From NCBI RefSeq assembly GCF_027172205.1, contig NC_070617.1, positions 1,371,501-1,435,500 of the forward strand: DNA of 64,000 nt, in the 5' to 3' direction. Source of the stretch: Podarcis raffonei (taxonomy: Eukaryota; Chordata; Lepidosauria; Squamata; Lacertidae). Below, piece by piece: positions 1-11,898 of the stretch. Position 1 is the first letter of the stretch. Each line of letters begins with the position of its first letter. The position numbers and the translations under genes were made by a program. The notes under the pieces were generated by a model. It had not been told where the DNA came from. It saw nothing but the letters and a program-made list of their open reading frames with translations, and ran no database searches.

Positions 1-36
1 GCTGGCATTATTTCTCAGATTTACATTAGAGTAAGC
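1..36 (+). pseudogene. End of decayed V2R exon 1-like relic (gene A side)
   Basis: Reads [10 protein letters not shown], matching the AGIISQTYILYD segment of gene C exon 1, then leaves the family sequence at the next codons. It corresponds to the relic at 61460-61650 on the other arm, which has an in-frame stop. It is therefore unlikely to be the working exon 1 of gene A. Confidence 0.6.
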
Positions 37-505
37 TTTTAATAGATTTTATCTCTGTTGAATTTCTTGAACTTGCTGCACACTGCTGAGAGACTGTTGT
101 CAAAACATGTGCTACTCCCCTGACATATTTAGAAGGCAGCTGGGCTGCCATTGACTCTGGATGGCTTCCACTTGAGGTTAGAAATGCACTTATTTCTTAG
201 TTTTCATGACCACAATTATCAGTTCCTGTTGTTGATCATGTGAGCTTGAGGTATCTTTTAACCTGATTTTTTAAAAACTCAACAGCTGGATTTTCTTGAT
301 TATAGGTGACAGCCAACTAAATCATGCTAACAGGAGATGCTTTGAAATCAGTATCTGTTTATTCCAATGGATCTGTTCTGATCAGCCTTGTCTCTCACCC
401 CATATATTTACTAGATATTGTCTTGTATTTTCATGATGTGACCTCCTTGATATTTATCATAGAAGTGGAAAGCAGTCCGAAAAAATAATCAAACTTCCAT
501 TGTAG

Positions 506-3500
506 GTTTCTGACTCAAAATTACCAGAACATCCTGGCCTTTGTATTTGCTGTTAGGGAGATAAATTGCAACACTCATATCTTACCCAATTTCACCCTGG
601 GTTTCAACATCTATGAGAATTATTTCCATCCAATATCTACACTTCAAGCCTCTATGGAAGTCCTCTGCACACGGGGAAGATTTATCCATAACTACAAATG
701 CGAACCCCAGAACAGTTTGGCAGCGGTCATTGGGGGACCTGACTCTAATGTCTGTCTCCACATGGCAGTCATTTTGAACAACTATAAGATTCCACGTGTA
801 AGTTGGCTACCCAAGGAACTGGAAGTTTATAAATCTGGGGTGGAGGCAGGAAGAGGAGTGTCTTAGAGAGTCAGGCTGCATGCTGCTTAAGGAACAAATA
901 TACACCAAGGAAAAATAATCCTTAAACTGGCTTCATGTGCAGTTCCAAACTGCCGGTGTTTGCTTCCCCGCTCCTCCACATGCAGCTGCTGGGTGACCTT
1001 GGACTAGTCGCACTTCTCTGAAGTCTCTCAGCCTCACTCACCTCACAGAGTGTTTGTTGTGGGGGAGGAAGGGAAAAGAGATTGTGAGCCGCTTTGAGAC
1101 TCCTTAAGGGGAGTGAAAGATGGGGTATCAAGTCCAAACTCCTCCTCCTCCTCCTCCTCCTCCTCTTCTTCAAACTAATATTCCTTTTATGACCTCTGTT
1201 AGTCCAACTCCCTATTCACTGCAAGAACCCACAGCATTCCTAGCAAGTGGACATCCAGCTCTCCTTAAAGACCGCAGATGATTGAGAAATGCAGAAGCAG
1301 TGCTGGAGAGTCAGACAGGAGTGTAGGTCAAACAAAATTGTGGAATCTTTACTGCCAATTTAGCAGTTTGAAAGCACCTCAAAGTGCAAGAAGATAAATA
1401 GGTACCGCTCTGGCGGGAAGGTAAACGGCGTTTCCGTGCACTGCTCTGGTTTTGCCAGAAGTGGCTTAGTCATCCTGGCCACATGACCCGGAAGCTGTAC
1501 GCCGGCTCCCTTGGCCAGTAAAGCGAGATGAGCACCGCAACCCCAGAGTCGGCCGCCACTGGACTTAATTGTCAGAGGTCCCTTTACCTTTACTGCCAAT
1601 CCATGGGGGTGGAGTCCTCTGCAGCAACATTTATTTTTTTAAAAAAAGAGAGGGTCCCTTAGACCTAGTAACACAGTCATAGGAATTGGGGTGGGGAAGA
1701 GAGATATGTGAAAATGGCCTCTTGGACACAGCAGCTGAGTTGCCAGCCTGATCACCATTTTGCAATATGCACAATGTCCTGGATCTAGCATTGTTCCGGG
1801 GATTTGCAATGGTGTTGGGAACAGGAGAAGATGATGGTAAAAAAATAATATTTTGAGGAAAAGCCTGCAAAGTAGTTTTCTCTTCCTACAGGGATAGATG
1901 AGAAAAAGAAAAGGAATAACTGTGTTTTGATAATGCCCAGGTCCTCTCTAGAGGGGGACGGGAATCCTTCTGCTTAATAACTAGCCATCAAAGACTAGGT
2001 CTGTTTATGACCTCAATGGATGATTGGAAAAAAGCATTACATTTTGGCAAATGTCTCAATGTATTTGGTGTGGGAAATCAGGTAATGGACATCAGGGGAA
2101 GACAGCCGCCTCTCTCTTTGATCTGTACAGCAACATAAAAATGCAACTCAAAACACAGCAAGGAGAACTGACTTTGCTGCTTTTTCAAACTACTAATGTG
2201 TACATATCCAGAAAAAGAAAGAAAGTTGCACAATCATCTTTCAAATTTTATTTTATTTTTGAAAATACCTTTCCCACTCTTCTCGTTTTTCTTGATTTTC
2301 TTTAGCTCACCTATAGCTCCGCTCCAGAAACCACCAGCAACCCCCAAGCTGCTTTCGAGTACTGGATGTTTCCAAGTGCATCCAGTCAACACAAGGGTCT
2401 TCTCCAATTACTGCTGCATTTTGGGTGGACATGGATTGGAGTGCTTTATTTCAGTGTCGCAAGTACAGATATATTTGTAGAGAAGATGCTTCCTATGTTT
2501 TCCCAGAACGGTATCTGCTTTGACTTCATAGAGAAATTTCCCCGAACAGATTTTTCCAGTCAGATTGAAAAAACCTTGCAGAAGGTGATTGGAACATTTA
2601 GGGTCATCATGGGAAGCAAAGCCAATGTGGTGGTCTTCCATGGTGAAACTCATACTATGATAGTTTTTAGAAATTGTATTCAGTATTTAGAGTTTTGTGA
2701 TCTATCGGTGAACACCCAAGGTAAGGTATGGCTTATGACAGCTGAGATGGCTTTCACGTCCCTTCCTCTTCAAAGAAGATGGAATGTAGACATCCTGCAT
2801 GGTGCACTATCCTTTGCTGTTCACTCAAAAGAGGTGCTGGGGTTCCATAAATTTCTTCAGATGAGAAATCCTGCTTTAGAAAAAGAAGATGGCTTCATCA
2901 GGTTCTTCTGGGAAAAGGCATTTGAATGCTTTTTCCCCATATCCATGGTTGACACGGAGGTTGATGAAATCTGCACTGGAGAGGAGAGGCTGGAAACTCT
3001 CCCTGCATCTGTTTTTGAAATGAGCATGACTAGCCACAGCTACGGTGCCCACAATGCAGTCTATGCTATCGCTCATGCTTTGCATGCCATGCAGTCATCC
3101 AGATTCAAGTGCAGAGCAACAGCGGATGAAGGAAAATGGAAGTTTCTTAATCTACATCCATGGCAGGTAAAGTTCTGAACTTAAAACTATCATAGATCTC
3201 ACCCTATCCATGGGTGAAGAAACAAACCATCCTTGATTGTTTATAAATTAGTGGTGGGCAATCTGGCTCTGCCTTAATTTGCAATTTCCTCAATGACTTC
3301 AGAATCTGACATTATAAACTCACACAGAAGTTGTATTTCATAATTATATTAGAATTAAAATTTGCTCCAATATGAGGTGGCCTGTGGACCTTTTAAGCCA
3401 GGCATAGGCAAACTCTGACCCTCCAGTTGTTTTGGAACTACAATTCCCATCATCCCTAGCTAACAGGACCAGTGGTCAGGGATGATGGGAAATGTAGTCT

Positions 3501-6500
3501 CAAAACATCTGGAGGGGCAGAGTTTGCCTATGCTTGTTTTAAGCACTCTGCTCCTCATTTTCTTTATCTTCCTTAATTGTACAAGTCTGTCTTGAGAGTC
3601 TTGGAAGCAAATATGCCCAATGCACTCTTTACAAGTGGGCCTGTAACTGTCCTTGGGTGTCACGGGGATGTTTTACAAAAAGAAAGGCAGCTTTCATCTA
3701 TTATTGTATATGTATATTGAATTTTTTTCCTCTTAAGAATGCATCCTTGACATGTTCCCTTGACATGGTTTTCTCCATGTATTCAAAGAATACATGAAAA
3801 AGGGGAGTGGTGCTATGTTCATTGGGATGCGGATGGTGCTGTGGGTTAAACCACAGAGCCTAGGACTTGCCGATGATAAGGTCGGCGGTTTGAATCCCTG
3901 TGTCGGGGTGAGCTCGCGTTGCTCCGTCCCTGCTCCTGCCAACCTAGCAGTTCAAAAGCACGTCAAAGTGCAAGTAGATAAATAGATACCACTCCAGTGG
4001 GAAGGTAAACAGCGTTTCCATGCACTGCTCTGGTTCGCCAGAAGCGGCTTAGTCATGACCTGGAACCAGTAAAGAGAGATGAGCGCTGCAACCCCAGAGT
4101 TGGTCACGACTGCACCTAATGGTCAGGGGTCCCTTTACCTTTACCTTTACTATGTGCATTGGCTTCACCACCACCACAAGTGATCGTTGCCACTGGCTTC
4201 ATACCCCAGGCACCTCTCTATTCTTTGAAGATATATGAAGCTTTACAGGTGAAGGCTTCTCTGTGCAACTGGGAGCCCTGGTCATGAAAGTTTTCCAAAT
4301 GATATTTGACTGTATGTCCACAGCTCCCACACTATAATTTTGCCGAATAAGTGGAGGTTTTGGAGGCAGAGCTTATTGGAATGTTCACACAGTTGGGAGA
4401 GTCAGCGTAGGGTAAATCAGGGTCTCCAGCTGTTTTTGGACTACAGTTCCTCTCATCCCTGACCACTGGTCCTGCTAGCCAGGGATGATGGGAGTTGTAA
4501 TCCAACAACAGCTGGAGACCCAAGTTTGGAAAACCCTGGGGTAAATGAATGGAGACATACAAATGAAGAGTTTTGGTTTAGCACAGAAGAGGATAAGCAG
4601 ACAATGAGTACATACCCTCCTCTTCCCCTCCAAGTCTTAACCTTTTTATTAGTTCATCCTTACATAAGCCCAATGATTGGATCAGGGAACAAATCTACCA
4701 TGACAGCACCTCTTTTATTTACTCTTCTATATTGCCTCTAATTTGATCACCGGCATTTTTACGGTGCAAATGTGTTTCTCCCCTCTGTTTAGATGGTCCA
4801 CTTTCTGAGAAGTGCTACATTTAACAACAGTGCCGGGGATACGATTTCCTTTGACCAAAATGGGGAATTGTTAGGTGGACTTGATATTATCAACTGGGTT
4901 ACTTTCCCCAACCAGTCTTTCGTTAGAGTAAAGGTGGGAAAGATAGACCCTAATGCTCCCACAGACAAAGTGTTTGCCATTTCAGATGGTATCATCATAT
5001 GGCCTGACAGATTCAACCAGGTAGGGCCAGTGGCGACGCTACCTGCTCCGACACTGGGAGGGACGTACATCCAGGGGCATGGCTGACACGCGTCCCAGGG
5101 GGCATGGCACGTGTAGTGATATTGGGAAATCTTAGTAGAATAAAACTTTGGCTCATGCAGAAGAAGAGCATTATGGGAGAGCCAAAAAACTGTAGAAAGC
5201 TGGGAATGTGTATCTGGGTTTAATTCCAGACTTTCTGTCTTTAGAAGTGTGAACCGGGTTATCTCCTTCATCTGCAGGGAGAGAGCTTCTATTTGATTTG
5301 TAGTTTTGACACCTGGGGTCTCGGATGTAGATTCAGTATGAAAAGGATATCAGGGTAAATTTACAACTAAAAGGAATCTGGTGTGTCTCTGGGGATGAGA
5401 GGAGGACACTGATTCTCAAGGTCCTTATGAATAAATAGACTTCAGATGTCGAGTCTCCTAACAAGCCTGAGTTATTGTTCCCCCATGTAACCATTGGTGA
5501 ATTGCTAATTAATCTAAAGAACTGATTGGCTCCTAAGTTGTGTACCCCCGTGGGATCCTAAGGGATAAAACTTCAAGAAATAAAGTTGCAAATTGCAGAC
5601 CATCTTGCCAGGCTTACCATCTTGTCATGCAAAGCCTTTGCTATGCAGAGCAGCCTGGCCTGGGAGTGCGGGGCCAGCCCAGACACTCTTTTGAATTGCT
5701 AAGCTTTGTGTTTCTGTTCCTGCTGTGAGTATGTGCCTAGTCAGTGATATTCTATAATGTTTTTATTTTCTGTTTGAAACCTGTAAGAAATGTGCATGCT
5801 TTTATTTTCTGAAATGATCCTTTTTTAATAAATTTGGAAAAGGACTTTTGCTTTCTTGTATTCTGTGCCTTTTACCGGGGAAGCTGAACCAGTGCCTAAT
5901 CCACTCAGATGCCTACCAGAGTACCTGTTGGATTTCTGGCTGTGTCACGGTAAAGTGACATAGAGTGGGGCAGTCCGGTAAATACTGAAAGGTGATCCTC
6001 CTCCTGGATTCCTTTTGGGGGACTGATCCTGAATAGGAGGTGGTGGACGCATACTACTCTTTGACTCGTTTTCCACAAACCCTTTCACATCCCTCTCCCT
6101 CTCCCTACCAGGTCTTGCTGGAGCTGGAGGACTGGTGAGGGGAGTGCATAGCGCGTGTGAATGCTACAGCATGCATCAGGGGGGCTGTGCAGTGAGCATC
6201 CCGGGGAGCGGGGCAGCCGCGATGTCACCCCCTGGATGGAACCCGTGGCAGCCGCCCCCCGCCTGCCCCCACCTTCGTCCACCAGTGGCTAGGGCCTGTA
6301 CACACTTCTACATGTATGCACTTAATTTCTGCATTTAAAAAACCTCTCAAAACAAAGCAAAAACAGTTCCTTGCCTAGTCCAGTGATGCTGCGAAATTCT
6401 GCATGTCAAGTGCTCTGAAAGTGAAGCTGGAAAAGCAACCCCCCCTTTCATCACCGACTTGCTTATTTAGCTGCGTCACTTAGTGCTACTCCTCCCACCC

Positions 6501-8741
6501 CTCAAACAAGATGTATGACTGCATTCTCAAATTGTGAAAATGTTGGGGACTTACAGGATCTAGGAAAGGGGATATTTGAGGAATTTCATGGATAAACTCA
6601 CCACAGTAGCTTTCGAAACTCTGTCCAGCCAGCAGCCACTAGACTAATTTTTCACAAAATACATTGGTAGGCACAAATAAATGGCAACCCCTTCTTCTTC
6701 AGCCGCCCATTTCTTAAGAAAATATCGCAAAGCTTTCAGAACAATATTTTCCCGTAACTGTTAAAACAAGCCCCTCTTTCATTTACCAACAGGCTCAACC
6801 TCTTTCTCTATGCAATGACAAATGCTCTTTGGGTTACAGTAGAAAGAAGAAAGAGGGAAAGCCACCTTGTTGCTATGATTGTCTTCCATGTCCAGAAGGA
6901 AAGGTATCAAACCAGATAGGTAAGAAATGGGTGTTTTTTTATGGAATATGTCAAGTATTTGGGCATACAGTTGTATTAGAAATTCATTTCACTCAGGTCT
7001 AAAAATTCATTCAAAGTGGGAAAATTATTAGAGGCCATACAGAAAATATGGTTGTTTCAGAATGGCCAGGGATGACATAAATGGATACCCATAATTTGGG
7101 AATTATTTGTGTGCGTAGTAAGGTTGACCAAAATGCTCATATCATATCATATCATATCTCTGTGTTTGGTGACTATAAAGAGTATATAATGATGATTACA
7201 TATAACAATGTCTGGATGTGCTGGTAAGAATCTTTTTAAACTGCATGCAGACTTTATAAGGTCTAAAGTCGAAGTGGATTTATTTTTGGTTATTTATTTA
7301 TGTATGCTATATTGTTACGGAAAGGAGAATATACATTTTACATACTTGGGTCTTCCTGGTGGTTTAATTATTTTTTGGGAGATCCTTTTTGTGTTTAGGA
7401 ATTATATCTACAGTCTATCTATATACATACACATTATAGGTGTTCAAAAGCCCAAGGTAGTTGAATGTGCATGTGTACTCCATTTCCCTCCCACCCTCCC
7501 ACCCCCTCCATGCTGCCCCGGGTGCTGGCAACCCCTGCTATGCCACTGAAGCACATTGAGTCAAATGCACCTGGAATACCCCTTTGCTGCTTCAATATAT
7601 GATGTAACAGTGAGTGGGCATGGTCAACATGCACAGGGATATGGGAGATGGGACCAGTGCATTCATGACCCCTACATATTTTAAGCCCATAACTACATCT
7701 GTAAGGAGACATTGCATGTTAGAAAATCGACTCTAATTATGAAACAAATGTCATCATTTGTATGCTAGGCCTGAAGAGGCAGAAGAACATTCACTGGCTT
7801 TGTTTTACTTTTCTTTTTCAGACATGGACGTCTGCTTTCAGTGTCAAGAAGATCATTATCCAAATAATAACAAAACTTTTTGCATTCCAAAATATATAAC
7901 TTTCTTGTCCTATGAAGAATCTTTAGGCTACAGCATTGCCATTTCTGCCCTCACTTTTTCTTCCTCCACAGTTTGGGTGCTTTGGATCTTTGTTAAGCAC
8001 CGAAACACTCCCATCGTCAAAGCCAACAACCGGAACCTCACCTACACTCTCCTCATCTCCCTCATTCTCTCTTTCCTTTGTGCTTTGCTATTTATTGGCC
8101 AACCTGGAAAGCTGACCTGCCTCCTTAGACAAGCTGCATTTGGCACCATCTTCTCAGTGTCAATTTCTTGCATCTTGGCCAAAACTGTCATTGTGATTCT
8201 CGCTTTCATGGCCACCAAGCCAGGATCCAATATGAGGACATGGATGGGGAAAGATCTGGCCAGCTCCATTGTTCTATGCTTCTCCTTTATTCAAGCCACC
8301 ATTTGCACAGTGTGGCTGGTAACTTCTCCTCCATTCCCAGATATGGACATGCACTCCCTGACTAAAGAAATTATACTGGAGTGTAATGAAGGTTCCACTA
8401 TCATGTTCTACTCAGTCCTGGGCTTTATGGGCTTCCTGGCCATTGTCAGCTTTGCTGTGGCCTTCCTAGCCAGGAAGTTGCCTGACAGCTTCAATGAAGC
8501 CAAGTTCATCACCTTCAGCATGATGGTCTTCTGCAGTGTTTGGTTGTCTTTTCTTCCAACCTACCTGAGCACCAAGGGGAAGTACATGGTGGCTGTGGAG
8601 ATCTTCTCCATCTTAGCCTCCAGCTTGGGGCTACTGGGTTGCATCTTTTCCCCAAAATGTTACATCATTTTGATGAGACCAGAACTGAACAACAAAGAAC
8701 AACTTATGAGGAAAAAAGTAAAGAATTTTAAGCCCAAATAG
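506..8741 (+). CDS. V2R gene A: vomeronasal type-2 receptor, exons 2-6 (exon 1 outside window)
   Basis: Family C GPCR of the V2R type, expected on the surface of vomeronasal sensory neurons. Exons read from sequence: exon 2 506-797, exon 3 2306-3166, exon 4 4793-5020, exon 5 6793-6919, exon 6 7822-8741 including the stop. All have AG/GT borders, are open, and join in phase (1+291, 861, 228, 127, 920 bp). Exons 2-4 code the Venus-flytrap ligand-binding domain (for example [16 protein letters not shown], then [11 protein letters not shown]). Exon 5 codes the cysteine-rich NCD3G domain ([11 protein letters not shown]). Exon 6 codes the seven-transmembrane core. Exon 2 ends CCACGT|GTAAGT where the other genes here have CCACAG|GT, giving Arg instead of Gln at the junction. 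The functional exon 1 should lie left of position 1; bases 1-36 match only a decayed first exon. The gene is the left arm of an inverted duplication whose other arm is gene F. Gene identity is secure; functionality cannot be judged without exon 1. Confidence 0.9.
957..1169 (+). repeat. tRNA-derived SINE with MIR/L2-like body, 5'-truncated, in gene A intron 2
   Basis: Contains the body found in full at 47796-48027: CTCCTCCACATG, the CTTCTCTGAAGTCTCTCAGC block, GTTTGTTGTGGGGGAGGAAG and AGCCGCTTTGAGACTCCTT. It ends in a (CTC)n tail at about 1138-1165. The mirrored copy in the right arm is at about 60350-60555. Confidence 0.75.
1351..1594 (+). repeat. Sauria-type SINE (BovB-like tail), 5'-truncated
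   Basis: Shares with the full copy at 30435-30785 the blocks AGATAAATAGGTACCGCTC, GGTAAACGGCGTTTCCGTGC, CCACATGACCCGGAAGCTG and the 3' end GGTCCCTTTACCTTTAC. The tRNA-like head is missing. Mirrored at about 59938-60168. Confidence 0.8.
1601..2305 (+). other. Rest of gene A intron 2
   Basis: AT-rich intron sequence after the SINE. I see no further gene or recognisable repeat before the TTTCTTTAG acceptor of exon 3. Confidence 0.6.
3399..3536 (+). mobile_element. Palindromic hAT-type MITE with 8-bp TSD, gene A intron 3
   Basis: A 138-bp element starting CAGGCATAGGCAAACTC and ending with its complement GAGTTTGCCTATGCTTG. Its middle is nearly self-complementary (CAATTCCCATCATCCCTAGC against GGGATGATGGGA). 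It is flanked by TTTTAAGC at 3391-3398 and 3537-3544, the 8-bp duplication expected of hAT transposons. No coding capacity. Confidence 0.85.
3824..4150 (+). repeat. Sauria-type SINE, near full length, gene A intron 3
   Basis: tRNA-like head (GTGGGTTAAACCACAGAGCC; box-B-like GGTTTGAATCCC), a central region and the BovB-like tail ending CCCTTTACCTTTAC. It is flanked by imperfect 10-bp repeats TATGTTCATT and TATGTGCATT. Mirrored at 57384-57710, so insertion came before the inverted duplication. Confidence 0.88.
4418..4538 (+). mobile_element. Palindromic hAT-type MITE with 8-bp TSD
   Basis: Starts CAGGGTCTCCAGCTG and ends in a near-complement (CAGCTGGAGACC then AACCCTG). It is flanked by GGGTAAAT at 4410-4417 and 4539-4546. 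Same class as the element at 3399-3536, different subfamily. Confidence 0.8.
5113..5960 (+). repeat. Possible LTR-like fossil in gene A intron 4
   Basis: Intron 4 holds about 850 bp that looks like an old retroelement terminal region: AATAAA signals, a U5-like T-rich stretch, and a nearby GGCAGTCCGG block. No paired terminal repeat or coding remnant could be recognised, so family and limits are uncertain. Mirrored at about 55560-56420. The rest of the intron to exon 5 shows only GC-rich low-complexity sequence near 6090-6290. Confidence 0.25.
6920..7821 (+). other. Gene A intron 5
   Basis: No gene. It contains a short CCACCCTCCCACCCCCTCC tract at about 7490-7510, beside a GGGTGCTGGCAACCCC block of the kind found in lizard interspersed repeats. 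The open reading frames here are not V2R-related. Confidence 0.5.
7822..8741 (+). CDS. V2R gene A exon 6: seven-transmembrane core
   Basis: Begins after a CTTTTTCAG acceptor, completing a split Asp codon ([13 protein letters not shown]), and runs open to the stop. It carries the V2R hallmarks [54 protein letters not shown] and [13 protein letters not shown]. The tail [17 protein letters not shown] is longer than those of genes C, D and E. It differs from gene F exon 6 by about five residues (H/Q, T/I, L/M, L/I, N/H). Confidence 0.93.
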
Positions 8742-8754
8742 TCTCAAGCCAGCT

Positions 8755-8963
8755 CTTTGAATCAAATTTACGATTCAAGTCTATTTTCAATGTAAACCTA
8801 ATCACACCTGTAGGGGAATCATGTTGAACTCAAAGTAATTTACTTCCTATTAAACATAGGTTGAAATGGTGCATTCCCTTGTAGTAAATGGCACTTTATT
8901 GTTGATTCAGTTATTTCCATTGAAAATCATGATTAATTTTAATTGCACTGGGAGCTAAGTTTT

Positions 8964-9011
<48 letters not shown>

Positions 9012-9381
9012 ACTTAATTTGGTGACTTAGTCCACCTTTCATCCGTTGATGACAGGGTGGGATAAAGGTTGGTTGGCATCCATCTGTTTGAGAGACAATA
9101 GGGAGTGCATCCAGAGGTGAAATCAAACCACTGCGTTAGCAGCACCAAAACGACTTACCTGGGGCATGAACCTGAATGGTGTGCATGGAGTATCTTTGAA
9201 TCAAATTTATGATTCAAGTCTATTTTCAATGTAAACCTAATCACACCTGTAGGGGAATCATGTTGAACTCATAGTAATTTACTTCCTATTAAACATAGGT
9301 TGAAATGGTGCATTCCATTGTAGTAAATGGGACTCTATTGTTGATTCAGTTATTTCCATTGAAAATCATGATTAATTTTAA
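8755..9381 (+). repeat. 189-bp direct repeat of gene A 3' flank with 249-bp insert
   Basis: Bases 8755-8943 recur at 9193-9381 with about five differences (starting TCTTTGAATC, ending TAATTTTAATT). The 249 bp between hold the (TTTC)n tract and end CATGGAG at 9190, the point where homology with the right arm stops. The right arm has only the first copy. Confidence 0.9.
8960..9011 (+). repeat. (TTTC)n microsatellite
   Basis: About 13 uninterrupted CTTT/TTTC units. The right arm has only about four at the matching place, showing expansion or contraction after the duplication. Confidence 0.95.
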
Positions 9382-11898
9382 TTATCATTTTCAGATCAGA
9401 AAATGTAATGTGAGTTGCTGTTAGTTAGTGGGCCAAGTTTCCATTTTCAGCTATAATTAGGGTAGGGAAATATTGTATCAATGAATTCCTAGAAGGATTG
9501 TAGCCTGCTGTATTATTTAATTCTAGCAAGTTTAGATGCCCGTATATCTTAATATTTGGACATAACCAAAATATAAGGTATGTACTAATTTTGCACCACC
9601 AGTTTCACATTTTAGGGAATTCCATTTAGTTTTGCTGCCATACAATATCATCCACATATCAATTTATGAAGGCTTTTTGCAAATTTAGGAACTTTAAACT
9701 GCTTTTTAGTTTCCCTGTTTTTTCTCTCTCTCTTAAGAGACTTATTTCCCTTTTCGTGTGATATTGATGTCATTTTATTTTCAGGTGTTATGTACATAAA
9801 CTAAGTTTCATTCTCAGTGTTACACAGACCATTTCTGAATCTATACACATCATCAATGAGTTTAGTTTTTATATATGTACAGTAGTCAGATCTTCTGAAT
9901 GTTGGGAATTAGAAAATTAGAAAAAAGAAAAAAACTCTTCCATTTGATCATGTGATATGAATCAAACAGCTCTTTTATGCACTTGTTGAAGTTCTGTTAA
10001 GGCATGCAAGTTTGCATCTCCCTTTATTGCAACAAGTCACAGATGGATTAACCTTTTTTTTTACCCTGATGGAGCACCTGAACCTCTGTTGGCTGTGACT
10101 ACCACACAACCATTCAATTGCATCAAGACACACACCCCTCTCCTCTGCTGCATTCCACCCCAAACTCTGGGCAGTGTGAGATTCCAGGGGTTCCAGCTTC
10201 CTTCCTTGGAATGAGGGACAGTGGATATTGTGGTGTTTTCATCCCCCAAAGCCAGCTATCCATCATCTGCGTAGAAACTTTTTGGGAACACCCCCAAAAC
10301 AACTCTTGTTGAGGAAGCCGTGTAAGGAAACTTGTGCATAGGTTTCATAACATGCAGCAGAACCTTAACACAATCAGTTCAAACAGATTGCAAGCAATGT
10401 GATGTTAAGATTTTCTGTGTTGAAGTTCAATCATGCAAGTAGAAATCATTTCACAACCGCAATCCCTTTGTCAGATGCAACTCCAAGTCTGTATATCTAC
10501 AGGCCGAATGCAAAAGTAAAAGAAACCAACAGTCTTCTTCATCATCCACCAATCCACATTTTACATTTGGTGACCTAGAAGCAAGCCATCTTTATGTTTC
10601 TGTGCAAATAATTTAGAAACATTTATCAATTTGGAAGCTAAGTGTCTTTTCTTACTGTTGTATGGAAAAAATCCAACAGAACTTTGAAGTGTTTTCAAGT
10701 AAACCATTTTAAACTTGCCAGACATGTGGTCTCTTTCTATGTTAAGGAATGTAGGGAACTTTGGAAGCAACTTTGAAGGGGATTTTTAAAAAGGTCTAAC
10801 AGCCTATATTTTCATGCTTTGCTTTGCTGCACATTAGTGATTCTAAAACCTCTTCTGGGGTTTTCTCACTAAAGAGTACTTGCCACCAAAGAGTTTCTCA
10901 CCAGCCTAGACCTGGATCTAGGCATCCAGGGAATTCTCCTTTTTATTACACCTCTATTTCATTTTTATCCAAACACAAAACACAAAAAGCAACATAACCC
11001 CCATTAGCCCCTTCTAGCATGGTCAATGGCCAAGTAGGATGGAAACTGTAATCCAGCAACTTTTGGGTTCCTCACCCCTGATATTAATGCACTGTCAGCC
11101 CTTCATGGACCAGATGACAGTGGTGGATGCAGCTGACATCATTGTACACACTCTCACTGACATATTGGAAAACACAAGAATCTCTACCCCCATCCTAGCA
11201 CTGTGTTTCGGGGGTGGGGGTTGTCCATGCAGCAACCCCTAAATTCAGAAGGATCATAGGGGCCGGTGTTAGAAGAGAATCAGAAAAATATGTTCAAGAC
11301 CCCAGATCAAGTGTTAGTTAGCTATCCCTATAGTAAACATTCCCCAAATACTGATGGAACAGATTTAGGGGAGTGTGACCAATTGGGTTGCATTGGGAAT
11401 ATAAGTTGTGAGACAATCTTTTAGTATCCTGATGCCAAGCCGTATAGGGCTTTGCACACCAATGCCAGCACCCTAAATTTAGCTTGGAAGCCACCTGGCA
11501 ACTAGTGCAATTCTTTCAGCAATGGGGTAAGAAAATCAAAGATGTGGGGAGAAAAGCAAGAAAGTATTACAGGTTCTCAATTCACCTGTCCTTCTCGCAA
11601 TAAATCTAATGCACAAGAGTGACCAAGACTATAGCCAAGCTGGAACACAGACTGAAATCGGTCCAGAACACCAGCTTCATTGAGGGCACATGCAATTGTT
11701 CCAACGCCATCTTCTTGATCACATTCCCTGAAAAGGGGGTATGTGTGACTGGGTGCCCCACAAAATGTGCTACCTGATGAGATATGCCTCAGAATCCCTA
11801 ACTGTAAGTAAGCACCATCCCTGTGGAAGAAGAAGCTCTCAGGAGAATCACATGAAGTGCATTCAAGCACATACCATAACAGAAGACACAAACTTTGG
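9382..11898. other. Intergenic between tail-to-tail genes A and C
   Basis: No V2R exon or other convincing gene. Mostly AT-rich. Bases 11410-11525 resemble a degraded CR1/L2-type LINE segment (GGGCTTTGCACACCAATGCC...CTTTCAGCAATGGGG). The short ORFs here have no family features. Confidence 0.55.

Larger units (their letters stand above)
1..9190 (+). repeat. Left arm of large inverted duplication
   Basis: Position 1 pairs with 61497 and 9190 pairs with about 52374, base-complemented. The coordinate sum drifts only from 61498 at the outer end to 61531 in exons 3 and 6, so very few indels have accumulated. Exons, introns and nested SINEs and MITEs all match. The arm probably continues left of the window. 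Confidence 0.95.

Noticed and set aside
2408-2653. Antisense frames within V2R exons on both arms
   Set aside because: Shadows of the coding strand; they mirror exactly between arms and carry no independent features.
3824-4150. A functional tRNA gene in the SINE head
   Set aside because: The tRNA-like boxes belong to the SINE; no complete cloverleaf could be drawn.
6085-6338. GC-rich overlapping frames of 65-67 aa in gene A intron 4
   Set aside because: Low-complexity Pro/Gly-rich translations in both strands, located in an intron and mirrored on the other arm.
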